Positions 25,473-36,998 of a stretch of DNA of 64,000 nt are shown piece by piece (the stretch's first letter is position 1; each line of letters begins with the position of its first letter). This DNA comes from an uncultured Actinomycetes bacterium (GTDB lineage: Bacteria; Actinomycetota; Coriobacteriia; Coriobacteriales; Atopobiaceae): positions 1 to 64,000 of the forward strand of contig OMWE01000001.1 in the NCBI GenBank assembly GCA_900314685.1, read 5' to 3'. The notes beneath the pieces are model-generated. The model made no database searches. It was not told the DNA's origin and saw only the letters and a list, made by a program, of their open reading frames with translations. Made by a program: the position numbers and the translations under genes.

Positions 25473-26225
25473 ATGGGCAAGCGCGACGCGGCCATCCTAG
25501 ACATCCTCAATGCCGAAAAGAAGGTCGAGGTGGCGAGTCTTGCCGAGCGCCTGGGCGTCTCGTCCGTCACGATGCGCAAGGACCTCGACGCGCTCGCGGC
25601 CGACGGCGTGGTGCAGCGCGAGCACGGCTATGCGCTGCTGGGCAACCCCGACGACGTGGGCGGCCGCCTGGCCCGCCACTACGAAGAAAAGCTTGCCATC
25701 GCCGAGCGCGCCGCCGAGCTGGTCTCGGACGGTGACACGGTGATCATCGAGAACGGCAGCTGCTGCGCCCTGCTCGCCCGTGCGATCGCCGGCGCCCGCC
25801 GCGAGGTCACCATCGTCACCAACAGCGTCTTCATCGCCGACTACGTGCGCGACTTCCCCGCCGTGAACGTCGTGCTGCTCGGCGGCGTCTACCAGCTCGA
25901 CTCGCAGGTGACCGTCGGCCCGATGGTACGCAGCAACGTACGGGACTTCTACGTGCGCCGCATGTTCATCGGGGCTGACGGATGGGCGGGCGGCACCAAC
26001 TTCACCAACGCCGACCACCTCCGCGCCGAGGCCGTGCGCGATATGGCCGAGCAGGCTGAGGAGGTCGTCGTGCTGACCGAGAGCGAGAAGTTCGCGCACC
26101 GCGGCGTCGTGCCCCTGCACGTGGACGACAAGATCAAGACCATCGTGAGCGACGGCGACATCCCCGCCGATGTGCGCCACGAGCTCGAGGCAAAGGGCGT
26201 GGAAATCCTCCTCGCCCGCAAATAA
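25473..26225 (+). CDS. DeoR-family transcriptional regulator
   Basis: The 250-residue protein has an N-terminal winged helix (RDAAILDILNAEKKVEVASLAERLGVSSVTMRKDLDALAADG) and a C-terminal DeoRC sensor domain with the phosphosugar-binding NGSCCALLARAI and FIGADG segments. ATG 25473 is chosen over an earlier frame because GGAG lies 7 nt upstream and the protein then starts at the HTH. It precedes the GH1 gene by 36 bp in one operon and probably controls it in response to a sugar phosphate. Confidence 0.9.
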   Translation: MGKRDAAILDILNAEKKVEVASLAERLGVSSVTMRKDLDALAADGVVQREHGYALLGNPDDVGGRLARHYEEKLAIAERAAELVSDGDTVIIENGSCCALLARAIAGARREVTIVTNSVFIADYVRDFPAVNVVLLGGVYQLDSQVTVGPMVRSNVRDFYVRRMFIGADGWAGGTNFTNADHLRAEAVRDMAEQAEEVVVLTESEKFAHRGVVPLHVDDKIKTIVSDGDIPADVRHELEAKGVEILLARK

Positions 26226-28845
<2,620 letters not shown>

Positions 28846-28852
28846 GTTCTCC

Positions 28853-29719
28853 TTAGATCTTGTGGAAGGTAGGCACCATCTTGTCATAGGTGCAGATGGT
28901 GTCGATACCGATCTCGTTCTTGAGGATGTCCTGCGCATCCTTGACGTGGTCGCCCAGGTACTTGGTCTGGTGGGCGTCGCTGCCGATCGTGACGATCTTG
29001 CCGCCCAGGTCCTTGTAGAGGTGCAGGATGTCGCGGGAGGGCATGGTGTCGGCCATGCCGTAGTGCCAGGAGGAGGTGTTGATCTCGATGCCCTTGCCGT
29101 CGGCGATTGCGGTGCGCAGGATCTCGGCGACGATGTCGCGGACCTTGTCAAAGGGGTAGACGCCGGCCTCGTCGTAGCGGACGAGCAGGCTCAGGTGGGC
29201 GAGCACGCAGTAGTGCTTGAACTGCTGCTGGACGGCCAGGATCTCCTCCCAGTAGCGCATGTTGTACTCTTCCTGGGTCTTGCCGGTCTGGAAGTCCTGG
29301 TTCCAGAACTCCTTGTTGTCCACCTGGTGCATGGAGAGAAGGGTGAAGTCCAGCTCGTCCTTCCAGTTGTCGTAGAGCTGCTCGTACTGGGCAATTGTCC
29401 CGGTCTGGATGCCGAACTCCAGGCCCTTCTTGATGGTGATCTGGTCGCCGTAGGTCTTCTGCATGCGCATGAGCTTGGAGAAGTACTCGGGATAGTTCAC
29501 GTTGTTGAGCGCGGAGCGCTTGATCTCGCCCGTGAACTCGTCGGCGCCCTCGCGCCACTGCATGGCGCCGTCGGTCCAGTCGCGCTTGATGCCGTAGTCC
29601 ACGTGGTCCGTGAAGCACATCTCGTCCAGGCCGATCTTGATGCCCTGCTTGACCTGGTCCTCCATGGGCTCGTCGGAGTCGTCCGAGAACTCGCAGTGCA
29701 GATGGTAGTCAGCCAGCAT
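28853..29719 (-). CDS. PHP-domain phosphatase (histidinol-phosphatase-like)
   Basis: The 288-residue PHP protein has DYHLHCEFSDDS, FTDHVDY, the internal metal His of LLSMHQVDN and LAHLSLLVRY, and a terminal GSDAHQTKYLGDH. This set gives the trinuclear metal site of histidinol phosphatase-type enzymes, but the gene sits in a sugar operon rather than a his operon, so a sugar phosphate or other phosphoester is more likely. ATG 29719 has GGGGAGA upstream and starts the family N-terminus (MLADYHLHC). Substrate not determined. Confidence 0.83.
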   Translation of the reverse strand: MLADYHLHCEFSDDSDEPMEDQVKQGIKIGLDEMCFTDHVDYGIKRDWTDGAMQWREGADEFTGEIKRSALNNVNYPEYFSKLMRMQKTYGDQITIKKGLEFGIQTGTIAQYEQLYDNWKDELDFTLLSMHQVDNKEFWNQDFQTGKTQEEYNMRYWEEILAVQQQFKHYCVLAHLSLLVRYDEAGVYPFDKVRDIVAEILRTAIADGKGIEINTSSWHYGMADTMPSRDILHLYKDLGGKIVTIGSDAHQTKYLGDHVKDAQDILKNEIGIDTICTYDKMVPTFHKI

Positions 29720-29795
29720 GTCGTGTCTCCCCTTTTGGCGCGGCGCGCCCGTCGTCTCTCTTGCGGTCAAATGGTCAAGCGGCAGTCATGCGGCC

Positions 29796-30185
29796 TTAGA
29801 TGGTGATCTCGATCTGGTTGTCCTCGAAGCCCAGTACGCAGGCCTCGTAGTAGCCATCGCCCGTGGTACGGGGGCCGCTGATGGTCTCGTAGCCGTCGGC
29901 GGCAAGACGGGCGGTGAGCTCGTCGACACGCTCGTAGGAGCCCAGGGCGAAGGTCAGGTGCGCGTAGCCCGTGCGGTTGAGGGGCTTGTCGAGCTGGTCC
30001 ATCTCGGGCTTGTGCATCAGCTCGAGGCGGGCGGAGCCGTCGTCGAAGCCCATGAAGTAGCTGTAGAAGTCGGTGCGGGGGTTGTGGTAGGGCTTGTCGG
30101 TGACGTGCGCGCCGAAATACTCCTCAAAGAAGGCGCGGGCGGCCTCCAGGTCGTTCACGTACACTGCCACATGCTCAATCCTCAT
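29796..30185 (-). CDS. VOC-family (glyoxalase-like) protein
   Basis: This 129-residue protein has two beta-alpha-beta-beta-beta units: MRIEHVAVYVNDLEAARAFFEEYFG and HLTFALGSYERVDEL, with metal-site residues near His5, Glu-rich positions and the terminal NQIEITI. VOC proteins include glyoxalase I, dioxygenases and resistance proteins. Its start overlaps the ROK gene stop by 4 bp. Role in this sugar operon is unknown; detoxifying a dicarbonyl is one guess. Confidence 0.82.
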   Translation of the reverse strand: MRIEHVAVYVNDLEAARAFFEEYFGAHVTDKPYHNPRTDFYSYFMGFDDGSARLELMHKPEMDQLDKPLNRTGYAHLTFALGSYERVDELTARLAADGYETISGPRTTGDGYYEACVLGFEDNQIEITI

Positions 30186-31162
30186 CTTTTTTCCTCTCTC
30201 TCGTTGAGCAGCACGTCGCGCGCGATCGCGGCGAGGCCCCGCTCTATCTTCACGTCAAAGTCGTCGACCGCGACCACGCGCGGCTGGAACTCCCTGGGGA
30301 TATAGCGCAGGTAGGCTTCGAGGTCCGCGCTCGCGCCTCGCTCCACGCAGATGCCCACGACCTCGGGATTCATCACGCAGTTGAGGGTCGCGAGCTGTTT
30401 GGCCAGGAGGTCCACCGGATCGGTCGCCAGCGCGGCGTCCTGCTCCTCCTCCGTGTAGAAGGGCAGGTATCGCAGCTCGCCCGCCGAATGCGAGGCACCG
30501 TTGTAGAGCCGCCCGCCGATGACCATGCCCACGCCCACATAGTAGCGGGCGGGCTGGTAGAGCAGGGCAAGGCTCTCCGTACGGAAGTCCTCCCAGAGAC
30601 CGATCGCCGCGGCGTTGACGTCGTTTTCCACGACGGTGGTGACGCCGCAGGCACCCGTGACGGCACCGGCGAGGTCGGCACCCGCCAGGCCTTCGGCATC
30701 GGAGACCACGACCTTTCCCGCAATGGAGACACCGGGGTTGGCGATGCAGACGATGCCTATCCGCACGTCTTCCGCACAAGCGGCCTTTGCCGCGCCGACC
30801 AGGTCCTGCTCGGTGCAGGTAGTGGAGTCATAGGTCCGCTCGTCAAGCACGACGCCATTGAGGTTGCAGGTCTTACAGCAGATCCGATAGCCCTCGGGCA
30901 GGACCGTGATCGTCAGCTGCGCCACGTGGCAATAGTCCGGGTTGAGCACAAACTCCTTGGGACGCCTGCCGCCCGTGCTGGGCGCGGTGCCCGAGAAGAG
31001 CACCTCCCCCGTCCCCTGCAGCTCCTGCAGGATCTGCGTGAGGGCGCCCGTGGAGAGCCCCGTCGCCTCGACGAGGTCGGCTTTGTTCCAGGCTTTGCCG
31101 TCACCCAGGCAGCTGAGCACACTGCGGATGTTGCGCTTTTTTAGCTCCTCGGTATTTGCCAC
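30182..31162 (-). CDS. ROK-family transcriptional regulator
   Basis: This 326-residue protein has an N-terminal winged helix (NKADLVEATGLSTGALTQILQELQ) and a ROK kinase-like domain with the ATP-type NDVNAAAIG motif and a GVVIGGRLYNGASHSAGELR segment; the zinc-type Cys set seen in some members is weak. GGGAGG spacing suits GTG 31162 (about 8 nt) rather than GTG 31171, which abuts it. It opens the operon with VOC, PHP and MFS genes and probably represses it. Confidence 0.85.
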   Translation of the reverse strand: MANTEELKKRNIRSVLSCLGDGKAWNKADLVEATGLSTGALTQILQELQGTGEVLFSGTAPSTGGRRPKEFVLNPDYCHVAQLTITVLPEGYRICCKTCNLNGVVLDERTYDSTTCTEQDLVGAAKAACAEDVRIGIVCIANPGVSIAGKVVVSDAEGLAGADLAGAVTGACGVTTVVENDVNAAAIGLWEDFRTESLALLYQPARYYVGVGMVIGGRLYNGASHSAGELRYLPFYTEEEQDAALATDPVDLLAKQLATLNCVMNPEVVGICVERGASADLEAYLRYIPREFQPRVVAVDDFDVKIERGLAAIARDVLLNEREEKR

Positions 31163-31204
31163 TTCTTTCACCTCCCGACGAAAGATACTCTAGCAGAGTC
31201 TGAC

Positions 31205-31244
31205 TAAGAAATGTGGCTTTCTTCAAGATACGAAGAAAGCCACA
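31205..31244 (-). terminator. Intrinsic terminator after the Cof phosphatase gene
   Basis: TGTGGCTTTCTTC (31212-31224) and GAAGAAAGCCACA (31232-31244) form a perfect 13-bp stem with a 7-nt loop, followed on the minus strand by a short T-rich run (ATTTCTT). It separates the HAD/EIIB-like transcript from the ROK operon. Confidence 0.8.
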
Positions 31245-31296
31245 CAATGCGCACGTTCGTCTTTGCGACTAGGGTTGCCTACCGACCGCAGGGCGC

Positions 31297-32169
31297 CTAG
31301 GCGAAGAGCTCCGGCAGGTGCCGCTCGAGCGAGGCGGCGATGCCGTCCTCCTCGTTGGAGAGGGTGACCTCGTCGCAGACGGCCTTGAGCTCGTCCACCG
31401 CATTGGCCATCGCGACGCCCGTGCCCGCGTATTTGCACATGGACGCGTCGTTTTGCCCGTCGCCGAAGGCGATCATCTCGTCCGGGGAGTACCCGCGCGA
31501 CTCAAAGGCCTCCTTCATCGCACGCGCCTTGTCGATGCCGAGCGGCGTGAACTCGAAGTAGAAAGGCCCGGTGAACATGGCCGAGAGCCTGCCCGCAAAG
31601 GGGGCCGCGAACTCCTCAGCGTGCTCCTTGAGGTAGTCGGGGTCTCCCGTGGTCAGGATCTTATTGGGCTCCCAGTCGATGCGGTCGGCCATATCGAAGT
31701 ACTCGGCCAGCTGGAAACCGTTGTTGTGCGCCTCGTAGTCGTAGACGTTGTAGTCGGGCGCGTCGTTGCCCACATAGGCGCCGCCGCCCCACTTGATCAT
31801 GCAGTCAAAGACGTTCTCGACGTACATGTAGTCGCCGTGGTCAATCATCGCACGGATGCGCGGGAACTTGCGCATCTGGGTCAGGACCGCACGGGCGTCC
31901 TCAACCGACATCGCCTGGTTGAACCAGACCTCGCGCGACTCGCAGTCCACGACCTGGGCGCCGTTGTAGCTCACATACAGACCGTGGTGGGACCGCATGT
32001 CGAGCATGTCGGCAAACTTGTCGAGGCCGCGGGTCGGGCGGCCCGACGCGAGCACCAGGCGGATGCCGGCCTCCTGCGCGCGCATCAGCGCGTCGTGGGT
32101 GCGGGGGGTGATGACCTTGTCCTTGTTGGTGAGCGTGCCGTCGATGTCCAGCAGGATGAGCTTGATCAT
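31297..32169 (-). CDS. Cof-type HAD-IIB hydrolase
   Basis: This 290-residue HAD protein has DIDGTLTNKD, LASGRPTRGL and the motif IV GDGQNDASM of the Cof family, with the C2B cap domain in between. Cof enzymes dephosphorylate sugar phosphates and related metabolites. ATG 32169 has GGAGG 6 nt upstream. It is co-transcribed with the EIIB-like gene upstream and ends at a strong terminator. Confidence 0.9.
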   Translation of the reverse strand: MIKLILLDIDGTLTNKDKVITPRTHDALMRAQEAGIRLVLASGRPTRGLDKFADMLDMRSHHGLYVSYNGAQVVDCESREVWFNQAMSVEDARAVLTQMRKFPRIRAMIDHGDYMYVENVFDCMIKWGGGAYVGNDAPDYNVYDYEAHNNGFQLAEYFDMADRIDWEPNKILTTGDPDYLKEHAEEFAAPFAGRLSAMFTGPFYFEFTPLGIDKARAMKEAFESRGYSPDEMIAFGDGQNDASMCKYAGTGVAMANAVDELKAVCDEVTLSNEEDGIAASLERHLPELFA

Positions 32170-32198
32170 GGAGACCTCCGATACGACTACGGCTGGTG

Positions 32199-32822
32199 CT
32201 AGAGGTACCAGCCACCGATACCATTTTGGTCTGCCCGCTCGATGGCAGACGTGACGAGACGCATGCACGCCGCGAGGTCGCGCCGGGCAAAGACGTCCGT
32301 CGGGATGACCACCACGGGCTTGCCGGGCAGCATGAGCTGCACACGGTCGAGCTGGTAGCCGACCTGCGGCGCGAGAAGAATCACGTCGTACTGCTGCTCC
32401 ACATTACGCGCGTTACCCACCACGCCTGAGCTAAAGGCGCAGTCGAGGCCTTCCCTCTCGGCGAGCGCGCCGAGGCGCTGCGCGAAGAGATAGGCCGTGT
32501 ATCCGGAGGCGCACACCACGAGCGCGCTCGTCTTTTTTGCGCTGCGCTGCGACACGAGCACGTCGATGAACTGCCGGCAGAAATCCTCCGCCTCGTCGCG
32601 GTCGCCCGGCTCGTAGCGCTGACTGTAGACAATCTCCTCGGTCTCGTTGTGGAAGATGGTGAACTCGTAGCTCGCAGGCGGCAGGTAGACCACGTCGCCC
32701 GTCGCGTACCTGGTCTGCAGCATCACGCTGTCCAGGGAGGTCATGCGGGTCGTGTACTGGGAGCTCTCGCGGTAGGCGAGATGCGCCAGGAGGTCGAACT
32801 GCCTTGCTTTGCTTGTACGCAT
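32199..32822 (-). CDS. PTS EIIB-like domain protein
   Basis: The 207-residue protein has an N-terminal region of about 110 residues without a clear fold match and a C-terminal EIIB lactose/cellobiose-like part: SALVVCASGYTAYLFAQRLGAL carries a cysteine where EIIB proteins have the phosphorylated one. Such EIIB-like domains occur at the end of BglG/LicR-type or GntR-like regulators. No DNA-binding domain is visible here, so it may be a sensor fragment or a PTS subunit. A run of G upstream of ATG 32822 serves as ribosome site. Confidence 0.6.
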   Translation of the reverse strand: MRTSKARQFDLLAHLAYRESSQYTTRMTSLDSVMLQTRYATGDVVYLPPASYEFTIFHNETEEIVYSQRYEPGDRDEAEDFCRQFIDVLVSQRSAKKTSALVVCASGYTAYLFAQRLGALAEREGLDCAFSSGVVGNARNVEQQYDVILLAPQVGYQLDRVQLMLPGKPVVVIPTDVFARRDLAACMRLVTSAIERADQNGIGGWYL

Positions 32823-32987
32823 GTGCCCCCCCGAGACGTACGGCCTGCTTGTCTACCCGACCGCGGTACCTGCATTGTATAGGAAGCGGCCGCCCGCATA
32901 GCCGCCCGCGACGTGGGCGTTACGTTGTGCCGCCTCCGCCTGGGGTAGTGCCTCGCCTGCCACAGCGCACCGCCTACCCCGGCTGCG

Positions 32988-34388
32988 TCATCTCTCAGCC
33001 GCGACCGCCGCCTGATAGGCCTGGTCCGTGGGCGACGGCTCGTCGTCCGGCGGCAGCTCGCGGAAGAGGCTCACGAGGAAGGGCAGGCTGATGGCGGAGG
33101 CGAGGATGTCGGCGATCATCTGCGCGGACTGTATGCCAAAAAGACCCCAGACGTGCGGCATGACCAGCAGGACCGGGATGTAGCAGATGCCCGTGCGCAG
33201 CGATGCGAGGAAGGACGCCTCGCGGCTGCGGCCGATAGACTGGAAGGTCATATTGGCGACCACGGACAGCGGCTGGGCGACGACCGCGACGCACATGCAC
33301 CGCAACGCAACCACACCGACGCTCACGACGTCGGGGTCGTCGCGGAAAAGACGGACTACCGGCGCCGCGTAGACCCAGCCAAGCACGGCACAGACGCAGA
33401 GCAGTACCTCGCTCACCCGCCAGGTAAAGACGGCCGCCTCGCGCAGGCGTGCGTATTTCTTGGCGCCGTAGTCGTAGGCCGCCACCGGCTGGAATCCCTG
33501 GCCGATACCGATCAGAACGCTGCCGAAGAGCATCATCACGCGGCCGTCGATGGTCATGGCGGCGATGGCGGCGTCGCCGTACGGGGCGGCCGAGAGGTTG
33601 AGCACGACGGTCGAGGTCGCGTTGAGCACCTGGCGCAGCAGGCTGGGCAAACCGTTGCGGAAGATGTGCATCCACTCGTAGCTGCGGCGCGCCACACGTG
33701 AAATGCGGACGCGCGAGATCGTCTTGCCCGAGAGGAACATGTAGAGGAGGATGCCGAGCGATAAGTACTGCGAGAGCGCCGTGGAGAGACCGGCGCCCGC
33801 GATCCCCATGCCGAAGCCGAACATAAAGATCGGGTCGCCCACCATGTTGAGGACGCCGCCGGAGACCAGGCCGATCATCGCGTAGGAGGCGCGGCCCTCA
33901 TAGCGCATCACGTTGTTGAGCACGCAGCTCATGGTAAGCGCCGGTCCTGCCACCAACATGTATGCGCCGTAGATGCGCGCGTAGGGCAGGATGGTCGCCG
34001 TGCTGCCGAGCGCCCACATGAGCGGCGTGAGGAAGGCGAGGCCCAGCGCCATGAGCACGCCGCTGATGACCATGCCGCCAAAGAAGGCCGTGGAGAGATA
34101 AACCGTGGCGCCGTCCCGGTCACCCGCGCCGAGGCCGACGGAGATGTTGGTACCGGATCCGTGGCCCAGCATAAAGCCGATGGCCTGGAAGACCGCCTGC
34201 ACCGACATGAGGACGCCTGTCGCCGCGGCGGCCGACGTGCCGAGCTTGCCCACAAAGTAGGCGTCGACCAGGTTATAAATCATCGTCGTCATCATCGACA
34301 CCACCGTGGGCACGGCCAGGCGGGGGATGAGGCGGGGTATGGGGGTGAGCACCAGCTGCTCGTATTGTCTGCGTTCCTTTGCGTCCAT
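32988..34388 (-). CDS. MATE family efflux transporter
   Basis: This 466-residue, twelve-helix protein has MATE features (LAVPTVVSMMTTMIYNLVDAYFVGKLG; GHGSGTNISVGLGAGD). The ATG 34388 is about 7 nt from a TATAAT on its strand, so the message may be leaderless. MATE proteins exchange Na+ or H+ for cationic compounds. It stands alone and is divergent from the AEC carrier gene. Confidence 0.9.
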   Translation of the reverse strand: MDAKERRQYEQLVLTPIPRLIPRLAVPTVVSMMTTMIYNLVDAYFVGKLGTSAAAATGVLMSVQAVFQAIGFMLGHGSGTNISVGLGAGDRDGATVYLSTAFFGGMVISGVLMALGLAFLTPLMWALGSTATILPYARIYGAYMLVAGPALTMSCVLNNVMRYEGRASYAMIGLVSGGVLNMVGDPIFMFGFGMGIAGAGLSTALSQYLSLGILLYMFLSGKTISRVRISRVARRSYEWMHIFRNGLPSLLRQVLNATSTVVLNLSAAPYGDAAIAAMTIDGRVMMLFGSVLIGIGQGFQPVAAYDYGAKKYARLREAAVFTWRVSEVLLCVCAVLGWVYAAPVVRLFRDDPDVVSVGVVALRCMCVAVVAQPLSVVANMTFQSIGRSREASFLASLRTGICYIPVLLVMPHVWGLFGIQSAQMIADILASAISLPFLVSLFRELPPDDEPSPTDQAYQAAVAAER

Positions 34389-34392
34389 ACCG

Positions 34393-34438
34393 CCATTATA
34401 GAGCGACCTGCCACGGTCCCGGGCACATCCTATAATGG
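34393..34438. promoter_or_regulatory. Symmetric divergent promoters between MATE and AEC genes
   Basis: CCATTATA (34393-34400) and TATAATGG (34431-34438) are inverted copies and place a perfect TATAAT on each strand: minus-strand one before the MATE gene, plus-strand one before the AEC gene. No consensus -35 is seen on either side. The MATE -10 ends about 6 nt from its ATG, predicting a leaderless transcript. Confidence 0.6.
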
Positions 34439-34505
34439 CAGGGGGTCCGCGTTTGCCCGCTCCCGACTTTTCGCCCGCTCTCAAACCCGTCAGGCAGGTG
34501 CCCAG

Positions 34506-35429
34506 GTGTCCGGCGTTCTTCTTACCGCGTTTTCCTTTATGGTCCTCATCGCGCTGGGCTATGTCCTGCGCAGCCGGGGCATCGTACCGGACAATACGGG
34601 CGCGGCGCTCAAGAAGATCCTGCTCGACGTCACGCTCCCCTGTGCGATCGTCACCAACTTCTCCAAGCTCGAGCACACCGATGGACAGATCTTCTTCATC
34701 GTGCTGATCGGCTTTGCGCTCAGCCTGGCCATGGTCGCCTTTGCTGCGGTCACGACCCGCCGCAAGGACCGCGCGCGGCGCGCCTTTGACATCTCCAACA
34801 TGCCCTCGTACAACATCGGCGCCTTTTGCATGCCGTTCGTGCAGGGCTTTCTGCCCGCCGCCGGCACGGTGAGCGTCTGCGCCTTTGACATCGGCAACAG
34901 CATCCTGTGCACCGGCGGCACCTACGCGTGGGCGAGCAACTACCTGGACGAGAGCACGGACGGGGCGGACTGGCGCTCCGTCGCGCGCAGCCTCCTCTAC
35001 AACCCGCCCCTGATCACAAACGTCGCGATGCTCGTCCTCGCCGCGCTGCAGATCCGCATCCCCGACGTCGTCGTCTCGTTCATCGCCCCTGCCGCAAACG
35101 CCAACTCCGCCGTCGCTATGCTCATGGTGGGGTCGCTCATCCGTTTTGAATTCAAACGCGAGTACCTGGTCGACGGCCTGCGTGTGATCGGCGCGCGTCA
35201 CGTGCTCGCCTGCATCGCGGCGCCGCTGCTGTACTGGCTCCTCCCCTTCGACCCGGCCGTCCGGCAGGGCATCGTGCTCGCATGCTTCGCGCCGATTCCC
35301 GCGCTCGGCCCTCCCTTCACGGGCATGCTCGGCGGCGACGAGGGCAAAGCCGGCGCGATCAACAGCGTCTCGGTCATCCTCGCCGTGATTGAGCTCACGG
35401 CCATCATTACCGCGATGGGGCTGTACTGA
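34506..35429 (+). CDS. AEC-family (auxin efflux carrier-like) transporter
   Basis: The 307-residue protein has about ten membrane helices and the AEC layout (LIALGYVLRSRGIVPDN, the SNMPSYNIGAFCMPF segment and two five-helix halves). GTG 34506 is a likely start with AGGCAGG upstream; an open frame further upstream is a shadow of the MATE gene. Bacterial AEC members export or import organic acids such as malonate or malate. Ligand unknown. Confidence 0.85.
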   Translation: MSGVLLTAFSFMVLIALGYVLRSRGIVPDNTGAALKKILLDVTLPCAIVTNFSKLEHTDGQIFFIVLIGFALSLAMVAFAAVTTRRKDRARRAFDISNMPSYNIGAFCMPFVQGFLPAAGTVSVCAFDIGNSILCTGGTYAWASNYLDESTDGADWRSVARSLLYNPPLITNVAMLVLAALQIRIPDVVVSFIAPAANANSAVAMLMVGSLIRFEFKREYLVDGLRVIGARHVLACIAAPLLYWLLPFDPAVRQGIVLACFAPIPALGPPFTGMLGGDEGKAGAINSVSVILAVIELTAIITAMGLY

Positions 35430-35530
35430 CCGCTCGTCCCGACCACTCCCCCGACCGTTCGCCCCAGCCGCTGCGGGCGTCTTTTTACACCAGCGGACGA
35501 CTGCCAGCCATGCACTATTTGGAGGTCATG

Positions 35531-35806
35531 ATGGAACGCTATGCCGTGCGATTCGTGGGTCACGTGCAGGGGCGGGGTTTTCGTTGGGCGTGCTGGAACT
35601 GTGCACGGAAAGCCGGCGTCACGGGCTGGGTGCGCAACGAGCACGACGGCAGCGTGACAGCCGAGGTTCAAGGCGAGCCCGCGCAGATACGGGACTTCTA
35701 CCTGCGGCTCGAGGACCTCGTGGACGATTACGGCAGCGGTTGGAGCCGCGGTGCGTCGCGAGAGCTGCCACTCGTCGCCGATGAGGCAAAGTTCGTCGTG
35801 CGGTGA
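35531..35806 (+). CDS. acyP: Acylphosphatase
   Basis: This 91-residue small enzyme has VQGRGFRW with the catalytic Arg, and GWVRNEHDGSV with the conserved Asn. It hydrolyses acyl phosphates such as acetyl- and carbamoyl-phosphate. GGAGG at 35521-35525 best fits ATG 35531; nearby ATGs at 35510 and 35528 are alternatives. Convergent with the glycyl radical activase gene. Confidence 0.9.
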   Translation: MERYAVRFVGHVQGRGFRWACWNCARKAGVTGWVRNEHDGSVTAEVQGEPAQIRDFYLRLEDLVDDYGSGWSRGASRELPLVADEAKFVVR

Positions 35807-35836
35807 GCGCGCACATCTCCCGTACGGCACACCACG

Positions 35837-36745
35837 CTAGAAGAAAGCCTCGACTCCCTCGTCGAGATAGGCCTGGCGGTAGGCTGCAAGGTCCTCCTGG
35901 TGCATGGCGGGCACACCGTGGAGCCGGTATTCCATATCCAGCAGCTCGTACTTGCTCTCGCCGAAATTATGGAAGGGCAACAGCTGCACGCGGCTGGCGC
36001 CGATTCCGAGTAGCGCCCGAGCCATGGCCCGTGCCTCGGCGACCGTGTCGTTGAATCCCGGTATCACAGGGGTTCGCGGCAGCACGTCGATCCCGGCGCC
36101 GATCGCCCACGCGAGGTTGTCGAACATCAGCCGCCCGTCGACGCCCGTCGCCTCGAGGTGCTTCATGCGGTCGACATGCTTGAGGTCGAAGAGGATATGG
36201 TCGAGGTGGACCGCAACACGCCGGAACTGCTCGGCAGGCACACAGCCCTCGGTCTCGATGCACGTGTCGACGCCCTCCTCGTGCAGCCGCCCGAGCAGCT
36301 CGACGCAGAAATCGGGCCAGGTTGTCGCCTCGCCGCCCGAGAGCGTCACGCCGCCGCCGGACTCCTCATAGAAGGGCTTGTCCTGCAGACAGACCTCGAG
36401 GACCTCCTCGACCGTCTTGGTCTCCCCCACCCGGCTCAGCGCGCGACCGGGGCAGTGCTCGATGGCCGCGGCGGCCTCCTCCGAATCTCCCCGCAGCCTG
36501 TGGATATCCACGTGCTTCTTCCCGTTGATTTCTATCGAGCACGCGCTGGGGGCGTAGCGCAGGCACGCCCCGCACCCGATACAGGCGCTCTCCTTCCACT
36601 CCACCTGCGGCGCACGGCGCTGGCTCTCGGGATTGGAACACCAGGCGCAGTGCAGGGGACATCCCTTAAGGAAGACGACCGTGCGCACGCCCGGGCCGTC
36701 GTTGAGGCTGAACTTCTGGATATTGAAGACCGTTGCTGACTGCAT
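35837..36745 (-). CDS. Glycyl radical enzyme activating protein (radical SAM)
   Basis: The 302-residue radical SAM enzyme has CPLHCAWC (CxxxCxxC) near residue 29, followed by an insert with ferredoxin-type cysteines (CIGCGACLRYAPSAC; HCPG), as in activases of the PflC/YbiY and related types rather than PflA. It abstracts hydrogen from the C-terminal glycine of its partner, here almost surely the divergent gene at 36999. AGGAGA precedes ATG 36745. Confidence 0.92.
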   Translation of the reverse strand: MQSATVFNIQKFSLNDGPGVRTVVFLKGCPLHCAWCSNPESQRRAPQVEWKESACIGCGACLRYAPSACSIEINGKKHVDIHRLRGDSEEAAAAIEHCPGRALSRVGETKTVEEVLEVCLQDKPFYEESGGGVTLSGGEATTWPDFCVELLGRLHEEGVDTCIETEGCVPAEQFRRVAVHLDHILFDLKHVDRMKHLEATGVDGRLMFDNLAWAIGAGIDVLPRTPVIPGFNDTVAEARAMARALLGIGASRVQLLPFHNFGESKYELLDMEYRLHGVPAMHQEDLAAYRQAYLDEGVEAFF

Positions 36746-36862
36746 GTGGCTCTCTCCTGGTTGCGCCCGTCTGCACCCGATGGCGATCTGCTGCGATTGA
36801 GTGCGTCTTCTTCTCTACGGCCGAATGCATCTTCTCACATTGGCCCGTCTTCGTATTGTGAA

Positions 36863-36929
36863 GAAAGTAAATCATAATACTTTCATTCGTAAGTTTCATA
36901 TTGACTTACGCAAGTTCACTCGGTAGTAT
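36863..36929 (+). promoter_or_regulatory. Promoter and operators of the glycyl radical enzyme gene
   Basis: TTGACT (36901-36906), a 17-bp spacer and TAGTAT (36924-36929) form a good promoter for the gene at 36999. Two inverted repeats are present: GAAAGTA...TACTTTC (36863-36884) and CGTAAG...CTTACG (36888-36910), the latter touching the -35. They are likely operators; the CTTACG half-site matches the palindrome before the DeoR gene. The rest of the 250-bp divergent gap has no gene. Confidence 0.65.
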
Positions 36930-36998
36930 GTAGCGCAGTAAAAAGACGCGCGGGCAAGGCGCGTGGAAACCGATCGTATCGCTCAGAAAGGGAACCCC

